64,000 nucleotides of DNA from Hahella chejuensis KCTC 2396 (GTDB lineage Bacteria; Pseudomonadota; Gammaproteobacteria; Pseudomonadales; Oleiphilaceae): the NCBI RefSeq assembly GCF_000012985.1, contig NC_007645.1:4052581-4116580 (forward strand), in the 5' to 3' direction. Both the position numbers and the translations under genes were made by a program. Under the pieces are notes generated by a model. The model did no database searches, was not told the origin of the DNA, and saw nothing but the letters and a program-made list of their open reading frames with translations. This document shows positions 18,450 to 27,147 of the stretch, one piece after another (the stretch's first letter is position 1; each line of letters starts with the position of its first letter).

Positions 18450-18472
18450 CAGGCCGGTTTTATACCGGCCTG
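18450..18472. repeat. Perfect 9-bp hairpin in the gap below the gsp operon
   Basis: CAGGCCGGT at 18450-18458 pairs with ACCGGCCTG at 18464-18472 with a five-base loop. No T run follows on either strand. It lies in the 379-base gap between gspM and the acetyltransferase gene and may end the gsp transcript. Nothing else was recognised in the gap. Confidence 0.45.
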
Positions 18473-18746
18473 ACGCACCGTTACCCGCAGGGGGTCTCTT
18501 CAGGCGCTTGCCGACTGTATTACTGCTGTCGTTCCTTTTACTGCTCCAGCATTAAAAACCACTTCCCTAATCGTTTTAACGCATGCCCAAAGAGGAAAGT
18601 TCCCGCCCCTGGGCTTCGGGTTATACAACCCGCTGACGCGTCCTTGCGCCAGTCGATAAAAACAGGTCCGTATCTGAATTGCGACGAATTTTCCAGATAG
18701 CGTCAGCGGCTGATGAAAACAGCCGCATCCACTGATAATAAAGGGA

Positions 18747-19271
18747 TTAAATGCTTAAGGAAAGCCTGGAGCTGACAACTCCGGGCGCATCGGCTTTGTC
18801 CACGGTAATCTGCTCAACCGCGACGCCATAGTTCTTCTCCAGCTCGCCCAACCACAGCATCAACTGGTTGAACGAAACTTTATCCAGCCACACATTAACC
18901 TTATCTTCGCCGCGTGGTTCGAAACGCTGTAACTCCAGCCCAAATTTACGCGCGCTGCTGCCAACGGTGGACAACAATGACTGGCCGCCGGAGATCGAAC
19001 CGCGCCCAGAGCCGCTTTGACGGGAAGACGCGCGCGCGCGGGCTTCGTTCTCTTTCATCCAGGTTAACGACTCATGCGAAGCTTCCGCACTGTTCTTTGA
19101 ACTCTCGACAAAATCCTGCACCGGCGCCCATACAAACATGTAGACACTGAACGCCGCCACGACCAGCGCCATCCACTTCAGCGCGGTCTGATCGCGCTGC
19201 GACAGGCCGTAAAACCAAGTCAAGCCTTTACCCACGGCGGGGATCTTTTTAAGTTGCTGCATGCTTCCCAT
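18747..19271 (-). CDS. gspM: Type II secretion system protein GspM
   Basis: Inner-membrane platform protein of 174 residues that partners GspL. One membrane segment (ALKWMALVVAAFSVYMFVW) follows a short cytoplasmic region. The periplasmic part has a coiled coil and ends in the ferredoxin-like LMLWLGELEKNYGVAVEQI. Last gene of the gsp operon, three bases after gspL. There is no gspN. Confidence 0.88.
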   Translation of the reverse strand: MGSMQQLKKIPAVGKGLTWFYGLSQRDQTALKWMALVVAAFSVYMFVWAPVQDFVESSKNSAEASHESLTWMKENEARARASSRQSGSGRGSISGGQSLLSTVGSSARKFGLELQRFEPRGEDKVNVWLDKVSFNQLMLWLGELEKNYGVAVEQITVDKADAPGVVSSRLSLSI

Positions 19272-19274
19272 TGC

Positions 19275-20564
19275 TTAGCTCCCCTTGATGGTAATCTTGC
19301 CGCGGACGCCGCTGGGCTCTTTGATCGCAGAGCCGATGTCCACTTGATAGCCGGACTGCACCAGCGCCTGCTTGTAACGATCCAACTGGTCCAGAGAGGG
19401 GGCTTTCACTTCCACCGCGAGCTCGCCGCGCTGGTTGCTGAATTGAAGGTTGTTGAAGCCCATATTCTGCTTGCCGGGCTGCACGGACAATTGATAGCCA
19501 GCCTCACCCAATAGTTGTAAAAAGCCTCCGCCGCCAGTGTTGCTGGCGTTACGCAGTTTGCCTTCCATCTGTCGCTTCGGGCTGCTCACGTTCTTTTCAT
19601 TGGGATACAGAGAGCGGTACAGTTTGACCATTTGTTGCTCGTATTCGTCCGCCTGCTTCTGGTACATAAAGCCTTGGGTCAGATCCAGGCCGACCTGAAT
19701 CGCAAACCATCCCGCCGCCACCGCCGCCACAGGCCACCACTTGCCGATGCCTGACGAGCCGCTGCTCTCTTTGATCGCATAAGGGCCCTGACAAAGATTG
19801 GCGGCATGACTGGTGTTGAAAAAAGATTCGCAAAGCAGATCAAAGGACGGTACGGAAAACGATTCTATCTGTACGATAGCGCCGTCGACGTGTTCAATTT
19901 GCGCCAGCAAAACGCCAAGGCTGTCTTTCTGATCTTCCGGCGTCAGCACGCGAATATTCCACGCCGGGGCCTCTCCCTCCTCGGATGAAGCGCGGCTACG
20001 CGCGCAAATTTCCAGATAGGGCAACAGATTTTCGTGATGGGTGCGCATACACACCAGCCCGGGCTGAAACAGCAACACTTCATCGCCGTCAAACAGCACC
20101 GTTAACGCGCCTTCTTCACCAGGGCACATTTGCGCATCCACATACATACCGTGTAACGGAAACTCCAGCGCGTTGGCGGCGTCAAACCAGCGGTCCATCC
20201 GTTCCCGACGGATGACCAGCACTGGATACTCTTCCTTGCCAATACGCTCGCCAGTCACCAGATGCATGGACTCAACATCTTCCGCAATGGCTTCTTCTAT
20301 GGCGAAGGGCAACGCCTGCTGCACATAGCGCGCCTGCTTGGCGGCCACGTGGGCGACCGTGAAGGTGAAATGAGAGGCAGGCAAAACATATTGCACCCAG
20401 ACATCCTGCAGGTCGTGCTGGGCCACCAACTGCATCAGTTCTTCGGCGTCGTCAGCCCTTCCGGAACCGATCCGCTCGCCCGTATAGCTGTACAACGCCC
20501 ATTCCAGCGCTGTGGCGGCGGCTTGGGTGACCGGAATCGGTCTAACAAATAACTTGATGGTCAT
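19275..20564 (-). CDS. gspL: Type II secretion system protein GspL
   Basis: A bitopic platform protein that couples the GspE ATPase to the periplasmic parts. The cytoplasmic actin-like domain occupies about residues 1-270 (QYVLPASHFTFTVAHV, ARYVQQALPFAIEEAIAEDV). A membrane segment lies near KWWPVAAVAAGWFAIQVGL, and a periplasmic ferredoxin-like domain closes the protein. 429 residues is normal. Directly upstream of gspM. Confidence 0.9.
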   Translation of the reverse strand: MTIKLFVRPIPVTQAAATALEWALYSYTGERIGSGRADDAEELMQLVAQHDLQDVWVQYVLPASHFTFTVAHVAAKQARYVQQALPFAIEEAIAEDVESMHLVTGERIGKEEYPVLVIRRERMDRWFDAANALEFPLHGMYVDAQMCPGEEGALTVLFDGDEVLLFQPGLVCMRTHHENLLPYLEICARSRASSEEGEAPAWNIRVLTPEDQKDSLGVLLAQIEHVDGAIVQIESFSVPSFDLLCESFFNTSHAANLCQGPYAIKESSGSSGIGKWWPVAAVAAGWFAIQVGLDLTQGFMYQKQADEYEQQMVKLYRSLYPNEKNVSSPKRQMEGKLRNASNTGGGGFLQLLGEAGYQLSVQPGKQNMGFNNLQFSNQRGELAVEVKAPSLDQLDRYKQALVQSGYQVDIGSAIKEPSGVRGKITIKGS

Positions 20565-20630
20565 AATTCACACATTAATTATTTTCTTCCGAACAGTCCC
20601 GCGACGGAAAGCCAGAAACTGAACTCGTCC

Positions 20631-21668
20631 TTATTTGGGAACATACACTTCCTTGGTAATGTCTTCTTTTTTACCAAAATCCCGTCGCAAAACGCTGGTG
20701 TTACCTTCTTCAGCGTCACGATGAATTATAGATATTAACCGCGTTGTCCGTTCATTAAAAATAGCGCGCAACGTCGCCTGAAAATACTCGCTATTCACCT
20801 TGAACAGCTTCTTGGGTATGTCTTTCTTACCCGCTAACTCAGCCAGAGAAAGAAACTGATTCACATCGGCGAAATGCCCTTCTTCTTTGCGAATATCGAC
20901 GATCTTATCCGCCGTCTGCTTATCCAGCCCGGGAATATACGCCATCAACACTTCCGCCGGCGCGGTGTTCACATTGAGCATGCCGGAGCTGTTGGGCAGG
21001 ATCGCCACAAACTTTTTAAGCTCTTTATAAGTCGCCGCGTCCATGCCGTCGATCAGCCAAAATTCCGATATATCATTGAAATACGAGTTTGCGGCGCGAT
21101 ATGGCGGTTTTTTAAGCAGATAGGTTTCTTCTTCCGCCCCTTTGAGCTGATAGATCTGATCGTCCACATCTATCCAATCGACGAACTTCTCCGCCGTCAC
21201 ATCCGGATTGATGTCTTTCAGGGAGCTTAACAAGCGCTCAAACTGCTGCACCGCCTCTTTGTTCACGGCGCTGGCGCCGTTTTTATTGGTCACCAGACTA
21301 TTGATATTGAAGCGCCCCATAAGATCGTCAATTTGGCCCTGGATGCCGACATTGGTGTCGATGGGAATCTGAATAGCATACTGTCCCCAGGGTTCATCGA
21401 TGTTATCGACCTCATGGTCCACCATCTTGTTGGCTTTCTTATCTTGGGCGAAGTCTTCACGCAGAATGGTCCGGGCGTAGGTTTCCGCCGCCAGGGCGTA
21501 CATCTTCGCCTGATCTTGCTCCAGAATATTGGAAGTGCGTCGGATATCCAGGTAATGAATGTTAAAGAGGCCGCCCACCAACACCATCACAAGCGCGACA
21601 ATGAAGATAACGATTAGCGCCGCCATCCCGGACTGCTTGCGCAGCCCGCTATTTCCGCCGCTAACCAC
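20631..21668 (-). CDS. gspK: Type II secretion minor pseudopilin GspK
   Basis: Minor pseudopilin at the tip of the pseudopilus. The frame stays open further upstream, but that extension only shadows the low-complexity end of gspJ. The most credible start is GTG 21668, overlapping the gspJ stop, which gives a short leader (SGGNSGLRKQSG) before MAALIVIFIVALVMVLVGG. The large insert domain and two helix-hairpin-helix-like blocks (MLNVNTAPAEVLMAYIPGLD and later DVNQFLSLAELAGK) are typical of GspK. About 345 residues. Confidence 0.9.
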   Translation of the reverse strand: MVSGGNSGLRKQSGMAALIVIFIVALVMVLVGGLFNIHYLDIRRTSNILEQDQAKMYALAAETYARTILREDFAQDKKANKMVDHEVDNIDEPWGQYAIQIPIDTNVGIQGQIDDLMGRFNINSLVTNKNGASAVNKEAVQQFERLLSSLKDINPDVTAEKFVDWIDVDDQIYQLKGAEEETYLLKKPPYRAANSYFNDISEFWLIDGMDAATYKELKKFVAILPNSSGMLNVNTAPAEVLMAYIPGLDKQTADKIVDIRKEEGHFADVNQFLSLAELAGKKDIPKKLFKVNSEYFQATLRAIFNERTTRLISIIHRDAEEGNTSVLRRDFGKKEDITKEVYVPK

Positions 21669-22485
21669 GACCGCTACCTGAGCCGCCGTTATTGTTGGGG
21701 TCTGGTTTATCGCCGCCGGAATTGTCGCTACCGCTTCCGCCGCCAGTGTTACCGCCACTCCCCCCGCCATTGGCGGCGTCTTTTATCTCAGCCCAGCCCG
21801 CCACTTGATAAATACGGCGGATGTTTCCGAACTTTTCATGATCCAGAGTGATCTCCAGCGCTTTGGGGACTTTCAAATAAGCGGGTTCGTTCTGGTTGGT
21901 CAGCATATCTTCAGTTGGCCACTCGTTATGCCACTGGTTATCTTTGTCCATAAACCTGAACTTCACGGATTTCACATTCGTCAGCAGACGTTGTTTTAGC
22001 GGCTCAGAGTCCTGGGCCCGGTCCATGACTTCCCAGTACTCCCGATACAACGTATTCTCTTCCAACTCATAGGAAACCCGCTGCAAATTACTGCGGCGAC
22101 TGATTTCCTCTTCATCTTCCGTAATCAACTCCAGCAGATCGTTGGTGTCGCGCCAACCCGTGCGGGAAAATTCGATCAGCTTCAGCGCATTCAGATTGGT
22201 GACGGAATAAAATTCATCGCCATATTCTCCGCGCACGCTGCGGGCCACAATTTGGCCAAGATCCGCTTCCAGCACGCGCTGCGCCTTTTGAATCTCTCCT
22301 AAAGACTTGCTCTTGATTTCCAGATTTTCTTTATTACGTATCCCCTGCCCCAGAAACTGAAACGCGGCCGTGCCAATAATCGCCGTGATGGTGACGGCGA
22401 TCAGCACCTCCAGCAAAGTAAATCCCTGTTCCCGGGAGCGGGCTTTCACGACACCGCGCTTTGACGACATGACTGCGGGAGACAT
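21661..22485 (-). CDS. gspJ: Type II secretion minor pseudopilin GspJ
   Basis: Prepilin-like leader with GFTLLEVLIAVTITAIIGTAAF and the expected processing after glycine. The 274 residues exceed the usual 200 or so because of a C-terminal glycine/serine/asparagine tail (about the last 35 residues), which is unusual for GspJ. Start ATG 22485 overlaps the gspI stop (ATGA). With GspI and GspK it forms the tip complex that initiates the pseudopilus. Confidence 0.92.
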   Translation of the reverse strand: MSPAVMSSKRGVVKARSREQGFTLLEVLIAVTITAIIGTAAFQFLGQGIRNKENLEIKSKSLGEIQKAQRVLEADLGQIVARSVRGEYGDEFYSVTNLNALKLIEFSRTGWRDTNDLLELITEDEEEISRRSNLQRVSYELEENTLYREYWEVMDRAQDSEPLKQRLLTNVKSVKFRFMDKDNQWHNEWPTEDMLTNQNEPAYLKVPKALEITLDHEKFGNIRRIYQVAGWAEIKDAANGGGSGGNTGGGSGSDNSGGDKPDPNNNGGSGSGRG

Positions 22486-22898
22486 CAGGAGTTATTACCT
22501 ATAAACGAGGTGACCGAGAGAACCTGTCTTTCCGACAGGTTCGCCGTATCGGCGATCAGGACCTGAATTTCCACTTTTCTCATCTGGGGATTCGGCGTCG
22601 CGATGACTTTTTCAACGACGCGCCACGTACGGCTGGCGTACTCCACGGTTTTCTTCTTTTCGCCAACGGCGGGAAAATTTTCCGCAATGGCGAGTTCCGT
22701 ATATGCATTGTCGGCGATCCAGGCGGCGAAGGTTTTTAGCTCCAACTGTTCCGTCTGCTTCACAATCTGCGTCATGCCCCGCACCAAAGCGGCGACGCTG
22801 ATGGAAAAAATCAGCAAAGCCACTAGCACTTCCAGCAGCGTAAAGCCTTCTGCGCGCCGTTGCGGCGACCGTCGCAATGGTTTAAGCATCTTCATCAT
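22485..22898 (-). CDS. gspI: Type II secretion minor pseudopilin GspI
   Basis: 137-residue minor pseudopilin. A basic leader (MMKMLKPLRRSPQRRAEG) precedes FTLLEVLVALLIFSISVAAL, the methylated helix. Starts at ATG 22898 or 22895 inside the end of gspH and overlaps gspJ by four bases, showing tight translational coupling. Partner of GspJ and GspK in the tip complex. Confidence 0.92.
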   Translation of the reverse strand: MMKMLKPLRRSPQRRAEGFTLLEVLVALLIFSISVAALVRGMTQIVKQTEQLELKTFAAWIADNAYTELAIAENFPAVGEKKKTVEYASRTWRVVEKVIATPNPQMRKVEIQVLIADTANLSERQVLSVTSFIGNNS

Positions 22899-23436
22899 CC
22901 GCCGGCCCTTTCATTTCAAATCCGTTCAAGCCATCGGATTTGATGATGAACTTAATTTCTTCATTGCTTTTCAGCTTCAGTTCGATGTTGACCGGGGTAT
23001 TTTCCCCACTGGACAAAAACAGGATTTGAGGGAGGAACTTCTTGTCTTTGTCGTCCTTTTTGTCTTTCTTGCCTTCGTCCTTGTTTTTCAGCTCAATCTC
23101 TTTGTTCTTTTTGTCGAAGTCCACAACCACCCACTCGGGCAGCTCTCTTTCCTTCAGAAATTCCTGTGGCAACTCGACCCAGGCCAGCGCCGTATCGTCA
23201 AATCCCATGAACCCATAGCCATGGTCATCCAAGCGCAATCCGATATCCACGTTCTGAAAGATGGCTTCGTCGGAGGTCATCTGCATGATGGCCAGAAGTT
23301 TCCTGGCCTCATTTTCCAGTTCTCTGCGCTCACGATTGCCGCTGACCACCAACGTGACCATGCCGACCATTACCGAGATAATGACCAGCACGACCAGTAT
23401 TTCAATCAGCGTAAAACCTTTGTGAGCGCGCTTCAT
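22882..23436 (-). CDS. gspH: Type II secretion minor pseudopilin GspH
   Basis: Start at ATG 23436 (MKRAHKG) with TAGAGA upstream, preferred over a TTG at 23451. The prepilin motif GFTLIEILVVLVIISVMVGM is clear. About 184 residues, normal. A lysine/aspartate-rich low-complexity stretch (DEGKKDKKDDKDKKF) lies mid-protein, unusual for the family. Located between gspG and gspI. Confidence 0.9.
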   Translation of the reverse strand: MKRAHKGFTLIEILVVLVIISVMVGMVTLVVSGNRERRELENEARKLLAIMQMTSDEAIFQNVDIGLRLDDHGYGFMGFDDTALAWVELPQEFLKERELPEWVVVDFDKKNKEIELKNKDEGKKDKKDDKDKKFLPQILFLSSGENTPVNIELKLKSNEEIKFIIKSDGLNGFEMKGPADDEDA

Positions 23437-23481
23437 AATATCTCTATCCAAACACCGCCAAACACATAGACGGCGTACCGG

Positions 23482-23931
23482 TTATCTATCCCAACTGGTG
23501 ATGTCAGCGTCGTAACCTTCGCCGCCTTCTTTGCCGTCGGCGCCCAACGAGTACAGGTCAAAAGCGCCATGGGTGCCGGGAGAAATGTAAACGAACTCTC
23601 TCTGCCAGCCGTCAACGGGCAGTTTGTCGATATAGCCCTCTGGGTTCCAGTTTTTTGCTTCTGGGAAACCGGACGGCTTGTTCACCAGCGCTTCAATGCC
23701 CTGCTCACTGCTGGGATAGTTGTAGTTATCCAGTTTGTACATGTTCAGAGCATTACTGATGGTTTTGATGTTCGTTTGCGTGGTCGTCACTTTCGCCTGG
23801 TCAGCGCGTCCCAATATCTTGGGCGCTACAGCAGCCACCAGCAATCCAAGGATAACCAATACAACCATGATTTCGATCAGGGTGAAGCCCTGTACGGATT
23901 TCCTGGTTTTGAATGACGCTTTAGGTTTCAT
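23482..23931 (-). CDS. gspG: Type II secretion major pseudopilin GspG
   Basis: Major pseudopilin of the pseudopilus. ATG 23931 follows AGAGGGA and gives a 149-residue protein; a longer start at 23949 is less likely. The motif GFTLIEIMVVLVILGLLVAAVAPKILGRADQAK is followed by the family's calcium-site region near the C-terminus (YSLGADGKEGGEGYDADITSW). Calcium-binding acidic residues are present. Confidence 0.95.
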   Translation of the reverse strand: MKPKASFKTRKSVQGFTLIEIMVVLVILGLLVAAVAPKILGRADQAKVTTTQTNIKTISNALNMYKLDNYNYPSSEQGIEALVNKPSGFPEAKNWNPEGYIDKLPVDGWQREFVYISPGTHGAFDLYSLGADGKEGGEGYDADITSWDR

Positions 23932-23972
23932 TTTTTCCCTCTGTAACATTACTTCTTTTATTGATGTGTATT

Positions 23973-25199
23973 TTAACCAACCAGATCGCTCATGCTCAAA
24001 ATCGGCAACATGATCGCCATAACGATAATCAACACCACGCCGCCCATGACCAAAAGCATCAAGGGTTCAAATAGTCCGACCATCGTTGCGATGCGGCTTT
24101 GCAGATCGTTTTCCTGGCTGCTGGCGGTCCTTTCCAGCATTTCCCCCAACTCGCCGCTGGCCTCGCCACTGGCGATCATATGAATCATCATCGGCGGAAA
24201 ATAACCGGTCTGCTCCAGGCACTTGTACAGACTGCCGCCTTCCCGCACTTTTTGCGCCGCTTCGGCGACCCGTAGTTTCAACCATTGATTGCTCAACACC
24301 TCTCCAGCGATGCGCATGGCGTCAACCAACGGTACGCCGCTGCTGTTAAGAATACTGAGCGTACTGGCGAAACGAGCGGTATTGATTCCCCGCGACATCT
24401 TCGCAGTGAATGGCAGGTGCAGCAATTGCCGATGCACCTGAAGTCGAAACCCTTCTTTCTTCATCGCGTATGTGAAGGAGAAGAAGGCGATGACCAGAGC
24501 GGCCACAATAAGCAGCGCGTAGTTGGCGACAAAGTCGCTCAGCGCCAGGATCACCTGAGTTAAAGCGGGCAACGCCTGCCCTTTACTGACGAACACTTTG
24601 ATGATGTCAGGCACCACGTAACCCAGCAGGAAACCAACGATGCCGAACGCCACGAAGGTGAGGATAATAGGGTAAATGGCGGCAAGCTGGATTTTCTGCC
24701 GGCTCATCTGCCGCTGCTCGGTGTAATCCGCCAAACGGTTGAGCACCAGATCCAGATGACCTGCGTGCTCCCCGGCCGCTACCGTTGAACGATAAAGTTC
24801 AGGAAACGCACTGGGAAACTCGCTAAGGCTATCCGCCAGAGAATAGCCCTCTAATACCTTCGCACGCACCGCCAGCATCATACTTCTGACTTTGGCTTTT
24901 TCACTTTGCGAAGCCACCGCGCTCAGCGTTTCCTCCACGGGGATGCCAGACTGGATCAAGGTAGCGATCTGACGGGTCAACAATGCAAGGTCAGCAGCGC
25001 CCAACCGGCTTCCGCGGGGACGAAAGCCGCCGCCTCCGCCATTTTTATTACTCTGCTTTTCAGACGCCTGGGTGACTTCCAGAGGCGTCCATCCTTTATC
25101 ACGAATCTGCTGCCTGACCTGACGGGCGCTGTCCGCTTCAAGAACGCCTTTTTGCGGACGCCCCTTCTGGTCCAGGGCTTTAAAATCAAATGCTGCCAT
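23973..25199 (-). CDS. gspF: Type II secretion inner-membrane protein GspF
   Basis: A polytopic platform protein of 408 residues. N-terminal region AFDFKALDQKGRPQKGVLEAD, then two T2SSF repeats, each with cytoplasmic helices and membrane segments (LAAIYPIILTFVAFGIVGFLLGYV and the C-terminal LMLLVMGGVVLIIVMAIMLPIL). The motif QIATLIQSGIPVEETLSAV is diagnostic. Interacts with GspE and GspL in the family. Confidence 0.95.
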   Translation of the reverse strand: MAAFDFKALDQKGRPQKGVLEADSARQVRQQIRDKGWTPLEVTQASEKQSNKNGGGGGFRPRGSRLGAADLALLTRQIATLIQSGIPVEETLSAVASQSEKAKVRSMMLAVRAKVLEGYSLADSLSEFPSAFPELYRSTVAAGEHAGHLDLVLNRLADYTEQRQMSRQKIQLAAIYPIILTFVAFGIVGFLLGYVVPDIIKVFVSKGQALPALTQVILALSDFVANYALLIVAALVIAFFSFTYAMKKEGFRLQVHRQLLHLPFTAKMSRGINTARFASTLSILNSSGVPLVDAMRIAGEVLSNQWLKLRVAEAAQKVREGGSLYKCLEQTGYFPPMMIHMIASGEASGELGEMLERTASSQENDLQSRIATMVGLFEPLMLLVMGGVVLIIVMAIMLPILSMSDLVG

Positions 25200-25283
25200 A
25201 TGCGGTAATACTATGAAATTTAGACTGCCGTTCTGAAGTAAGCGCCCGCCGTCGAACCTTCTTCAATAATCGCCCTTTGCGCT

Positions 25284-26840
25284 TTACTCCCGGTGAGTTA
25301 CCCGCACGACCTCTTCCACAGAGGTCAGGCCTTTCAATACTTTAGCTATGCCGTCCGCATGAATGCTCGGGCCCCGCTTGCGAGCGCTGGCTTCCAGTTC
25401 CATTTCGCCGGCTTGCTTATGCACCAGATGACGAAGCTCTTCATCAACCTCAATAACTTCGTAAATACCCAACCGCCCCCGATAACCAAGATGGTTACAG
25501 TCTGCACAGCCTTTCGCATGATAGATTTGCTGGGGGTTGTGCGGATCGATGCCGAGGAACTCGCATACTTCGTCGTCCGGCGTGTAGGCTTCCTTACACT
25601 GGTCGCACAATACGCGCACCAGACGCTGAGCTATAACCCCGATCAAACTGGAAGATATCAAAAAAGGCTCCACGCCCATATCCATCAAACGGGTTACAGC
25701 GCCCACCGCGCTGTTGGTGTGAAGGGTGGATAATACCAAGTGACCCGTCAAACTCGCCTGCACGGCGATTTCGGCCGTTTCCAAGTCGCGGATCTCACCG
25801 ATCATCACCACGTCCGGGTCCTGACGCAGAATAGCGCGCAGACCGCGGGCAAAGGTCATATCGACTTTGGTGTTGACCTGAGTCTGGCCGATGCCAGGCA
25901 AGTTGTATTCGATAGGATCTTCGACCGTTAAAATATTGCGGCTGCGGTCGTTAATTTCAGAAAGGCCTGCGTACAAGCTGGTGGTTTTACCGGAACCGGT
26001 AGGCCCCGTCACCAGAATAATGCCGTGGGGACGATGAATCAGTTTCTTGATCAGCTTGAAGTCACGATCGGCCATGCCAAGCTTTTCAAGTTTCAGTCTG
26101 CCCGCCTGTTTATCCAGCAAACGCAGTACGATACGTTCGCCGTTGGCGGAAGGCATGGTGGACACCCGGATATCCACTTCTTTACCTGCTACGCGCAGGG
26201 AAATCCGGCCGTCCTGTGGAACTCTTTTTTCTGCGATATCCAGTCTGGACATAACCTTGATACGGGACACCAGCAGCGGCGCCAGCGCGCGCTTGGGTTT
26301 GACCATCTCTCGCAATACGCCATCCACGCGGAAGCGCACGACAAGGTCTTTTTCAAAGGTTTCTATATGAATATCCGAAGCGTTGGTTTTAACCGCTTCC
26401 GTCAGAATAGCGTTGATCAGACGAATGATGGGCGCGTCGTCTTCCTGTTCCAGCAGATCTTCCGTTTCCGGAACGGAATCCGCCAGACTGGCCAGGTCCA
26501 TATCGTCACCCAAGCCTTCCACCATTTGCATGGCTTCAGTAGAGTCATTCTGATACGCCTTCGCAAGCCCATCTTCAAAGACGCCGTCTTCAATGACTTC
26601 AAAGCGGCATTTGCCTTCTACATATCGATTTACTTCCGCAAATATATGCGGCTTCAACGACTCTTTGTAATAGACAATTTGACCATGATCCTGATCAGGT
26701 TGACCGACAAACACGCCGTGACGCTTGGCGAATGAAAACGGCAAGCGGTAATAGGACCGCGGCTGATCCTCCTGATCTTCGGAATCGTCCGTCAATACTG
26801 GGATCGCGTCTTCAGTTGCTTCGAGTTGGCGCTCGTCCAT
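25284..26840 (-). CDS. gspE: Type II secretion ATPase GspE
   Basis: Cytoplasmic hexameric ATPase that powers pseudopilus assembly. Domains: N-terminal GspL-binding region, then the nucleotide-binding core with Walker A GPTGSGKT at about 279-286, the Asp box, Walker B DPDVVMIGEIRD near 345, and the His box LSTLHTNSA. The zinc-binding tetracysteine loop is present (CDQC and later CADC). 518 residues. First gene of the minus-strand gsp operon. Confidence 0.95.
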   Translation of the reverse strand: MDERQLEATEDAIPVLTDDSEDQEDQPRSYYRLPFSFAKRHGVFVGQPDQDHGQIVYYKESLKPHIFAEVNRYVEGKCRFEVIEDGVFEDGLAKAYQNDSTEAMQMVEGLGDDMDLASLADSVPETEDLLEQEDDAPIIRLINAILTEAVKTNASDIHIETFEKDLVVRFRVDGVLREMVKPKRALAPLLVSRIKVMSRLDIAEKRVPQDGRISLRVAGKEVDIRVSTMPSANGERIVLRLLDKQAGRLKLEKLGMADRDFKLIKKLIHRPHGIILVTGPTGSGKTTSLYAGLSEINDRSRNILTVEDPIEYNLPGIGQTQVNTKVDMTFARGLRAILRQDPDVVMIGEIRDLETAEIAVQASLTGHLVLSTLHTNSAVGAVTRLMDMGVEPFLISSSLIGVIAQRLVRVLCDQCKEAYTPDDEVCEFLGIDPHNPQQIYHAKGCADCNHLGYRGRLGIYEVIEVDEELRHLVHKQAGEMELEASARKRGPSIHADGIAKVLKGLTSVEEVVRVTHRE

Positions 26841-27147
26841 ATCTAACCTTTAGTCTATTGTAAACATTGTCATTCCGGCTTACGCTCAGGCCATATATGG
26901 AAGCCGGGAAGGTTTGAGAATCTACTTTATCTTTTCAAGAGATTCCAGACTACCTGGTCTCATTTCATTTATAGTTAATTATATGTAATAAAGACCATTA
27001 AATACCCGTTTTTAGTATATTTTTGAGAATTCCGGACTTTTCTTTTAGAGCTGCTACAGCAAGAATACCGGACATAGAATTACTTAACCGGGATAATGGT
27101 CGCACATAATAAAAAGCGAGCCATTAGAACACCGAGACAGATTCATC
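26841..27147. promoter_or_regulatory. Divergent gspE/gspC promoter region
   Basis: A 307-base AT-rich gap between the divergent gspE and gspC genes. It has A/T-dense segments near 26970-27030 (for example TAGTTAATTATATGTAATAA) suitable for promoters in both directions. TCCGG near 27035 and CCGGA near 27070 form a loose inverted repeat. No specific regulator site identified. Confidence 0.4.

Noticed and set aside
18590-18680. RNase P-like segment (GAGGAAAGT)
   Set aside because: Only the short motif matches. No further conserved regions or fold were found.
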